From NCBI GenBank assembly GCA_002417965.1, contig DIDD01000051.1:1-13061 (forward strand): 13,061 nt of DNA. Direction: 5' to 3'. The translations under genes were made by a program, and so were the position numbers. This DNA is from Veillonellaceae bacterium UBA5809. Its GTDB lineage: Bacteria > Bacillota > Negativicutes > Veillonellales > Dialisteraceae. The notes under the pieces were generated by a model, which worked only from the letters and a program-made list of their open reading frames with translations, was not told the DNA's origin and ran no database searches. Below are positions 1-4,989 of this stretch, piece after piece; positions within the stretch are counted from its first letter, which is position 1, and each line of letters starts with the position of its first letter.

Positions 1-1
1 C

Positions 2-619
2 GATATTATACTGGTTCCCCTGATAGGTCTTTTTTTCGGCCATATTCTCAGACTTTATCATGCGGCAGGTGCAGTTCTTGCCCTTGCCGGCATCTATCTT
101 CTTTCTGTAGGAGGAAACTTTCAGGTCAACCGGGGAGATTTCCTTGTTTTTCTCTGTGCTTTCTTTTTTGCTTTTCATATTCTGCTGCTTTCATGGCTTT
201 CAGAGAGATACATTCCTGTCAGTCTGGCAGCGGGGCAGTTTCTGATTGCCGCCCTTTTCAACAGCATTGGTTTCCTCTGGGAACCATTTTCCTTTTCCAT
301 GCTGGAAAACGGCATCTGGACAATACTCTATACCGGAATTCTCTCCACCGGGGTTGCCTATACCCTTCAGGTTGTGGGACAAAAATATGTTCCTCCTTCT
401 GAAGCGTCTATGCTGCTCAGCATGGAAATGATATTCGGAGCTCTGTCAGGCGTGCTTTTTCTGGGAGAGTCTCTGACAGCCCGCGAATGGGCCGGCGCCG
501 CGCTGACGGCCTCGGGCGCTTTCCTGTCCCAGCTTCCCAGCCGGGAAATATACCATCCCCTATCCGCTTCGGCAGAAAAGTATCTTTCTTATATACAGAA
601 AAAACATTTTTTTAATTGA
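2..619 (+). CDS. EamA/DMT-family transporter, 5' end outside the window
   Basis: The frame is open from the left edge to TGA at 617-619, giving the last 205 residues of a longer membrane protein. About six hydrophobic segments are visible. The beginning matches the end of a first EamA repeat, and residues of the second repeat include the run GVAYTLQVVGQKYVPPSEAS followed by a glycine-rich helix and LGESLTAREWAGAAL, which is the usual end of a second EamA repeat. Members of the drug/metabolite transporter superfamily sit in the cytoplasmic membrane with ten helices and export amino acids or other metabolites; the substrate cannot be read from the sequence. The last 25 residues form a polar tail after the final helix. 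The next gene lies 49 bp downstream on the same strand, so the two may be cotranscribed. The family call is firm, the substrate unknown. Confidence 0.85.
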   Translation, partial: DIILVPLIGLFFGHILRLYHAAGAVLALAGIYLLSVGGNFQVNRGDFLVFLCAFFFAFHILLLSWLSERYIPVSLAAGQFLIAALFNSIGFLWEPFSFSMLENGIWTILYTGILSTGVAYTLQVVGQKYVPPSEASMLLSMEMIFGALSGVLFLGESLTAREWAGAALTASGAFLSQLPSREIYHPLSASAEKYLSYIQKKHFFN

Positions 620-652
620 CTGACAACCAGTCGGACAGCCTGAAGCTGTCCG
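618..652 (+). other. Two adjacent small stem-loops between the transporter and dehydrogenase genes
   Basis: A 5-bp stem (GACTG 618-622 with CAGTC 628-632) starts on the transporter stop codon. Next to it is a perfect 8-bp stem, CGGACAGC 632-639 with GCTGTCCG 645-652, loop of 5. No T-run follows either stem on the plus strand, so this is not a standard intrinsic terminator; the ribosome binding site AAGAGG begins at 657. An mRNA processing or stabilising hairpin, or an attenuator of the downstream gene, would fit. No function can be shown. Confidence 0.4.
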
Positions 653-668
653 GGAAAAGAGGCTTATA

Positions 669-1610
669 ATGAAAATTACAGTTGTTGAACCTTTGGGAAT
701 TACAGAAGAACAGGCCCGTGAATGCACGGCCGATTTTCAAAAGAGGGGATGGGAATTGAGCCTGTCCCGGACACGGCCTGAAAACAGCCGGGTTCTGCAG
801 GAACGTCTTATGGATGCCGATGTGGCTGTCATAGCTGATCTGCCTCTTCCGGAAGAAACCGTAAGAAACTGCCCCCGTCTGAAAATGATTTCCGTTGCCT
901 TTACAGGAGTCGACCATATTGCCGTCAGCCAGTGCCGGAAACAGGGAATCGCCGTATCCAACAGCGCCGGCTATTCCAATGAATCGGTCAGTGAACTGGT
1001 GATCGGAATGGCTCTTTCCCTGTACCGCAGTCTTCCTGAATGTGATCATGCCGTCCGTACCGGACGGACACGGTCCGGGCTTACAGGAAGGGAACTGTGC
1101 GGAAAAAAATTCGGAATTCTGGGAACCGGGGCCATCGGCAAAAAGACCGCCCTCCTGGCGAGCGCCTTCGGATGTGAAGTCCTCGGATACAGCCGGAAAA
1201 AAGAAGAAGGTCCTTTTCAATGGGTCCCTCTGGATACACTCCTCTCCGAGTCAGATATCCTGTCACTCCATGTGCCTCTGACCGGTGAAACCCGCGGGAT
1301 GATCGGTACTGACGCACTGAAAAAAATGAAGCCCTCCGCCATCCTTATTAATGCGGCAAGAGGCCCTGTCGTAGATGCAGAAGCCCTGGCCCGGGCGCTG
1401 AAAGAAGGACAACTCGCCGGTGCCGGAATCGATGTATTTGACACAGAACCGCCTCTTGCTCCGGACCATCCCCTTCTTTCCTGCCCTCATGTTATTCTTT
1501 CCCCCCATATTGGATTCGCCACTGAAGAAGCCATGGTGAAAAGAGCCCGTATTGTATTTGAAAATATCCGCCGCTGGGCAGACGGCTGTCAGCAGAATAC
1601 AGTCTGCTGA
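669..1610 (+). CDS. D-isomer-specific 2-hydroxyacid dehydrogenase (NAD(P)-dependent)
   Basis: This 313-residue protein has the two-domain layout and usual length of the D-2-hydroxyacid dehydrogenase family, cytosolic enzymes that interconvert 2-oxoacids and D-2-hydroxyacids. The nucleotide-binding glycine motif GTGAIG is at residues 152-157, and the catalytic residues are present: Arg231 (in NAARGPVVD), Glu260 (in DVFDTEPP) and His280 (in SPHIGF). The second strand of the Rossmann fold ends GYSRKK (about 173-178) rather than in an acidic residue, which by family knowledge favours NADP(H). The substrate could be glyoxylate, hydroxypyruvate, phosphoglycerate or a branched oxoacid; the short length and lack of an ACT domain argue against a full-length SerA. 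The ATG at 669 has AAGAGG about 6 bp upstream. Transcription ends at the hairpin around 1624-1677, convergent with the yjbQ-type gene. Confidence 0.88.
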   Translation: MKITVVEPLGITEEQARECTADFQKRGWELSLSRTRPENSRVLQERLMDADVAVIADLPLPEETVRNCPRLKMISVAFTGVDHIAVSQCRKQGIAVSNSAGYSNESVSELVIGMALSLYRSLPECDHAVRTGRTRSGLTGRELCGKKFGILGTGAIGKKTALLASAFGCEVLGYSRKKEEGPFQWVPLDTLLSESDILSLHVPLTGETRGMIGTDALKKMKPSAILINAARGPVVDAEALARALKEGQLAGAGIDVFDTEPPLAPDHPLLSCPHVILSPHIGFATEEAMVKRARIVFENIRRWADGCQQNTVC

Positions 1611-1611
1611 C

Positions 1612-1677
1612 AAAAAACACACAGGCCGTATGCTGTCACTCACGAACAGGGGAGACAGCATACGGTCATTTTTCTTT
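1612..1677. terminator. Shared bidirectional intrinsic terminator
   Basis: A 14-bp stem with one G.U pair joins 1624-1637 to 1654-1667 around a 16-base loop. On the plus strand ATTTTTCTTTT follows directly, a good terminator for the dehydrogenase gene. On the minus strand the same hairpin is followed, after about six bases, by TTTTTT (the A-run at 1612-1617), so it can also end the convergent yjbQ-type gene. The stop codon of that gene (1640-1642) lies in the loop, so one arm of the stem is coding sequence. Confidence 0.85.
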
Positions 1678-2038
1678 TCCTGGGGCCGTCATATTCTGCC
1701 AGATAAACGCCCTGCCATTCTCCCAGGAAAAGCCGTCCCCCATGAATGGGCACAGACACAGACGAACCCGTAAGAAGTGTTTTAATGTGGGCGGCGCTGT
1801 TTCCTTCCTGATGCCGGTACCCGTTTTCCCATGGCACAGCCCTATTCAGAAAATTCTCTATATCTTTCTGTACATCAGGATCCCAGTTTTCATTCAGCGT
1901 CACGGCGCAAGTCGTATGGGGAATAAAGACAAGGCAGACTCCCTCTTTCGCGCCGCTTTTCCGCACAGCCCCGTTCACCGCTTCCGTTACATTCCTGAGT
2001 TCACTATGTCCACCTGTTTCAATCTCCAGAATTTCCAT
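1640..2038 (-). CDS. yjbQ: YjbQ/UPF0047-family protein
   Basis: This 132-residue soluble protein has the length and conserved core of the YjbQ (UPF0047) family: HTTCAVTLNEN at 41-51, YRHQEGNSAAHIK at 74-86 and GEWQGVYLAEYDGPR at 106-120. Family members have been described as having weak thiamin-phosphate synthase activity, hence the common label 'secondary thiamine-phosphate synthase', but the physiological role is unsettled. The ATG at 2036-2038 is chosen because AAAGGAGG lies 8 bp upstream and the family begins with this short strand; an in-frame upstream start would add 16 residues without a comparable site. The C-terminus ends in the cysteine-rich run CCLPCS, encoded by the terminator stem and loop shared with the convergent gene. 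A terminator lies upstream, between this gene and the aminotransferase gene, so it may have its own promoter. Confidence 0.88.
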   Translation of the reverse strand: MEILEIETGGHSELRNVTEAVNGAVRKSGAKEGVCLVFIPHTTCAVTLNENWDPDVQKDIENFLNRAVPWENGYRHQEGNSAAHIKTLLTGSSVSVPIHGGRLFLGEWQGVYLAEYDGPRKRKMTVCCLPCS

Positions 2039-2057
2039 GCTCTCCGCCTCCTTTCCC

Positions 2058-2086
2058 CTTATAGAGAAAAACAAAAGGCGGCACAA
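2058..2086 (-). promoter_or_regulatory. Possible promoter for the yjbQ-type gene
   Basis: On the minus strand TTGTGC (2081-2086) and TATAAG (2058-2063) are 17 bp apart, just upstream of the ribosome binding site of the yjbQ-type gene. The -35 box overlaps the stem of the terminator that ends the upstream operon. The match is modest, and the position directly after a terminator is the main argument for it. Confidence 0.35.
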
Positions 2087-2112
2087 AAGATCCTTCCCGG
2101 ATCTTCATGCCG
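2064..2112 (-). terminator. Intrinsic terminator after the aminotransferase gene
   Basis: On the minus strand a 7-bp stem AAGATCC/GGATCTT (2099-2105 with 2087-2093) closes a 5-base loop, and an outer CGGCA/TGCCG pair (2108-2112 with 2079-2083) extends it across a small internal loop. CCTTTTGTTTTTCTC follows directly. This would end the etfB-etfA-aminotransferase transcript before the yjbQ-type gene. Confidence 0.8.
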
Positions 2113-2123
2113 TCTCTGCCCCG

Positions 2124-2996
2124 TTACGGAAGACCTTCCTCCAGCAGTTTATCATAATGAAGCTGGATTTTTTCCGTCACCCGTCCTTTTTGTCCGTCTC
2201 CTACCGTCTTCCCGTCAATCTGCAGCACCGGCATAATTCCGCATTCGGAATTAGTCATAAAAACCTCATCTGCTTCAGAAAGAAGCTGACGGTCAATTTC
2301 CTTTTCAATGATTGTAACGCCGCTGGTCGGGGCCACACGGGTGATCACCAGTTGTCTTGTGACACCCTTCAGCATCTTATGGCTTTCCGGAGGTGTCCAT
2401 GCCACACCGCCCTTAACCACAAACAGATTCGATTTCGATCCCTCTGTAACCTGTCCGTCACGCACATAAACAACTTCCTGCGCCCCTTTTTTCAGCGCTG
2501 CCGTGCGGGCCATCAGGTTTGCCACCATCTGAATGGACAGAATATCACAGTGAAGCCAGCGGTCATCTTCCGCAGTGATGCAGGCAATGCCGTCCTGTAC
2601 CTTCTGAATCGCGTCCGTATCTACAGAACGGGCATAAATCAGCACATTGGGATTCTGTTCATTCCGCCGGGGAATCAAAAACCGGCGTTCTCCGCCTCCC
2701 CTTGTGACAAGAAGCATGCAGTATCCTTCCTGAATTCGGTTTTCCTCAGCAATCACTTCATGGATTTCTGTAAATTCATCAGGAGCAATGGTGGCGCGCA
2801 TATCCATAAGCCGCATGGAACGGTACAGGCGGTCTATATGATAAGACAAAGCAAAAGGATGTCCCTTATGAATGCGGATCCATTCATAGACACCGTCGCC
2901 AAACTGTACCGCCCGGTCATCAGCCTGAAGCACCCCGTCAAACTGATACAAAAAATTATGATTATAAAAAATCGTTGATTTTTTCTCTTCCGCCAC
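2124..2996 (-). CDS. Aminotransferase class IV (D-alanine aminotransferase-like) lacking the PLP lysine
   Basis: The protein (290 residues) aligns throughout with D-alanine aminotransferase, a cytosolic PLP enzyme that makes D-glutamate and D-alanine. Visible landmarks are FGDGVYEW near residue 35, HIDRL (arginine that binds the PLP phosphate), VTEGSKSN with the Glu that pairs with the PLP ring nitrogen (Glu185), and MLKGVTRQLVI. However, where Bacillus sp. YM-1 enzyme has CDIKSLN with catalytic Lys145, this protein reads CDILSIQ: Leu153 (codon CTG) replaces the Schiff-base lysine. The substrate-carboxylate His100 position is also Phe. Normal transaminase activity is therefore doubtful; a degenerate, regulatory or altered-chemistry role is possible. 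The GTG at 2994-2996 is chosen because GGAGG sits 8 bp upstream; an earlier in-frame GTG at 3003-3005 directly abuts that site and cannot be used with it. The gene follows etfA by about 40 bp and precedes a terminator, so it probably belongs to the etfBA operon. Confidence 0.85.
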   Translation of the reverse strand: MAEEKKSTIFYNHNFLYQFDGVLQADDRAVQFGDGVYEWIRIHKGHPFALSYHIDRLYRSMRLMDMRATIAPDEFTEIHEVIAEENRIQEGYCMLLVTRGGGERRFLIPRRNEQNPNVLIYARSVDTDAIQKVQDGIACITAEDDRWLHCDILSIQMVANLMARTAALKKGAQEVVYVRDGQVTEGSKSNLFVVKGGVAWTPPESHKMLKGVTRQLVITRVAPTSGVTIIEKEIDRQLLSEADEVFMTNSECGIMPVLQIDGKTVGDGQKGRVTEKIQLHYDKLLEEGLP

Positions 2997-3036
2997 AGTC
3001 TTCACCTCCGTAAACTACAAGAAAAAGTTTAAAATA

Positions 3037-4071
3037 TTACAGGCGGCATACGGAAACCTGGGAAGCATGGCGCTTCTTCAATGATTCCACCGCTTCTATA
3101 AACAGGGGAGGAAACTCTTTTACATCAGCCACCACGGCATAATCAGCTGTTTGAAAAATCGGCGCCTGGGGGTCCTGGTTCACAGCAATCATGATGTCTG
3201 CCTGAACACCGCAGATATGCTGCATGGCTCCGGAAATTCCAAATGCAAAATAAACAGCAGGCGCAATCAGCTTTCCCGTCTGGCCGATCTGCCGGCTGTG
3301 GGGCTCCCATCCCATTTCACAAATAGGACGCGTAGCCCCCACACTCCCGTGAAGGAGCGCTGCCAGACGGTACAGGCCCTGCCATTCATCCCGGCTCCGT
3401 ATGCCCCGTCCGCCGGCCACCACAATACGGGCTTCTTCCAGAGGATCGCTTTCCTTTTCCCCCGGAATAATTCTCTTCAGAACAGTCCCCATATCGGCGG
3501 CCGTCAGATGCACGGGCATGCGGAAAACCCGGCCCTGCCGGTTCCTGTCCTCTTCGGGCATGGGGAAAACACCCGGCCTCACGGTACCCATCTGGGGGCG
3601 GAAACGGGGACTCACAATATCCGCCATAATATGATCTCCCATGGCGGGTCTTGACCAGATTACAAGACCTGTGTCAGACTCGGCAGAAAGTTCTGTCACA
3701 TCAGCTGTAACGCCGCATACCAGCTTTGCGGAAAGGCGCGGGGCCAAATCCCGTCCTGCAGCGGTGGCTCCCACGAGAATGGTGTCTGCCTTCCGTTCGC
3801 AGAGAAAAGAACCCAGTACTCTTTCATACGCCTGTCCGTCATAATGGTCAAAAAGAGGACTTTCAAAAATATACACCTCATCGGCTCCCAGCGCTGTCAG
3901 GCGCTCTGCCTCACCGGCTACATTCCGTCCCGCCAGGAGAACAATAGCTTTCTGTTTTTTCTGGTCGGCCAGACACCGGGCCTGGCCTATCAGTTCTGCC
4001 GTAATATCGCAGACCTTTCCATTCCGTGTCTCCGCTACAACGTAAATGCCCTGATAATCTGAAAAATCCAT
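3037..4071 (-). CDS. etfA: Electron transfer flavoprotein alpha subunit
   Basis: This 344-residue protein is the alpha subunit of electron transfer flavoprotein, a cytosolic FAD heterodimer that shuttles electrons between acyl-CoA or other dehydrogenases and a second acceptor. The N-terminal domain resembles other EtfA chains; the C-terminal FAD domain shows VVAGGRGI (217-224), SVGATRP (243-249), RQIGQTGK (260-267), GISGAMQH (278-285) and APIFQTADYAVVADV (303-317). The usual NKDP motif reads NQDP (298-301). The ATG has AGGAGGG about 6 bp upstream, overlapping the etfB stop codon, so the two subunits are translationally linked and lie only 11 bp apart. The partner dehydrogenase is not in the window; the next gene is the aminotransferase-like protein. 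Confidence 0.95.
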   Translation of the reverse strand: MDFSDYQGIYVVAETRNGKVCDITAELIGQARCLADQKKQKAIVLLAGRNVAGEAERLTALGADEVYIFESPLFDHYDGQAYERVLGSFLCERKADTILVGATAAGRDLAPRLSAKLVCGVTADVTELSAESDTGLVIWSRPAMGDHIMADIVSPRFRPQMGTVRPGVFPMPEEDRNRQGRVFRMPVHLTAADMGTVLKRIIPGEKESDPLEEARIVVAGGRGIRSRDEWQGLYRLAALLHGSVGATRPICEMGWEPHSRQIGQTGKLIAPAVYFAFGISGAMQHICGVQADIMIAVNQDPQAPIFQTADYAVVADVKEFPPLFIEAVESLKKRHASQVSVCRL

Positions 4072-4082
4072 GAACTGCCCTC

Positions 4083-4871
4083 CTAAAAAACCTGGGCCTT
4101 CTGCAAGGCCTGCATCAAAACGCGAACCGAATCAGCTGTTTTCGTCTCCTGAATCACAAGATTCTCCTTTTTGGGCGGTGCTACGGGGCGCACCCTCTTG
4201 ACCTGTGTAGGAGAGCCTTGAATACCGATCCGTCCGGGATCAGCCTGTAAATCAGCAGCTGTCAGTATTTGGGCCTTCACCGTCCATTTTTTCTGAAGTC
4301 CCTGAATACTTGGATACCGCGGATGATTCAGTGAAGGAGCCACGGTTGCAAGAAGAGGCAGCTCTGCTGTGAGGACCTCCGATTCCTCTTCCATCTGCCT
4401 TGTGATTTCGGCTGTCCGCCCTGTCAGCGCAAGCGCTGTCACAGCACTTACATCAGGAATGCCGAGCATGGAAGCCAGCTGGGGCCCCACCTGGGCTGTA
4501 TTGCTGTCAATCGATTCCTGACCGCAGAAAATCATATCAAACGGCTCCAGTTTCCGCACCGCCTGTGCGAGTGTATAACTGGTCGCCAGTGTATCGGCTC
4601 CGCCGAATGCGCGGTCCGTAATCAGATAAATATCGTCAGCTCCCATGGAAACTGCTTCCAGCAGAACAGCCTCCGCCTGGGGAGGACCCATCGTCATGAC
4701 CGTCACTGTACCGCCGTTCTGATCCCGCAGACGGAATGCTTCTTCCAAAGCATGGCGGTCGTAGGGGTTCATAATACTGTTGGCCTTAGACCGGTTGAGA
4801 CGGCCTGTGGACGGGTCAACTTCCATTTTGGATGTATCAACCACCTGTTTGATACAGACAAGAAACCTCAT
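4083..4871 (-). CDS. etfB: Electron transfer flavoprotein beta subunit
   Basis: This 262-residue chain is the ETF beta subunit. It opens with MRFLVCIKQVVDTS and shows NPYDRHALEEA (35-45), TMGPPQAEAVLLEAVSMGADD (60-80), GGADTLATSYTLAQA (90-104) and CGQESIDSNTAQVGP (116-130). The IDxxTAQVGP loop resembles that of ETFs related to the electron-bifurcating Megasphaera type (CGKQAIDGDTAQVGP), although the Lys-Gln-Ala part differs, so bifurcation is only a possibility. The ATG at 4869-4871 is chosen because AAGGGAG lies just upstream and the family starts here; an upstream in-frame ATG would add 14 atypical residues. An extended -10 promoter lies about 50 bp upstream. Confidence 0.95.
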   Translation of the reverse strand: MRFLVCIKQVVDTSKMEVDPSTGRLNRSKANSIMNPYDRHALEEAFRLRDQNGGTVTVMTMGPPQAEAVLLEAVSMGADDIYLITDRAFGGADTLATSYTLAQAVRKLEPFDMIFCGQESIDSNTAQVGPQLASMLGIPDVSAVTALALTGRTAEITRQMEEESEVLTAELPLLATVAPSLNHPRYPSIQGLQKKWTVKAQILTAADLQADPGRIGIQGSPTQVKRVRPVAPPKKENLVIQETKTADSVRVLMQALQKAQVF

Positions 4872-4907
4872 AATAACTCCCTTCCATTTTCTGTGGATAG
4901 ATTTTTT

Positions 4908-4938
4908 ATACATCCATAATTATAACATGCATCCATAA
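4908..4938. repeat. 19-bp-spaced direct repeat around the etfB promoter -10 box
   Basis: The plus strand has AT[A/G]CATCCATAA twice, at 4908-4919 and 4927-4938, a 12-base unit with one mismatch and a period of 19 bp, close to two helical turns. One copy fills part of the spacer between the -35 and -10 boxes of the etfB promoter, and the other starts at the -10 box and runs downstream. This placement would suit a repressor or activator binding the same face of the DNA. No regulator is identified. Confidence 0.45.
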
Positions 4939-4948
4939 AAACACCCAA
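4919..4948 (-). promoter_or_regulatory. Promoter of the etfB-etfA operon
   Basis: On the minus strand a perfect TATAAT (4919-4924) is preceded by TGT, making an extended -10 element, and TTGGGT (4943-4948) lies 18 bp upstream as a partial -35 box. The region is A/T-rich compared with its surroundings and is the only gap of over 100 bp before etfB. The leader would be about 40 bases. Confidence 0.7.
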
Positions 4949-4989
4949 ATAAAAATACTGAATCGGCCGTCAGAAAATAGAGAAAGCCG

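Noticed and set aside
616..670. TTGACT and TATAAT as a promoter of the dehydrogenase gene
   Set aside because: The spacing is 43 bp, far from the 16-18 needed, and the TATAAT overlaps the ATG.
2037..2978. A 313-codon plus-strand open frame opposite the aminotransferase gene
   Set aside because: It is antisense to a clear class IV aminotransferase and has no family features.
2997..3005. An upstream GTG start (3003-3005) for the aminotransferase gene
   Set aside because: It directly abuts the GGAGG motif, leaving no spacer; the GTG at 2994-2996 has ideal spacing.
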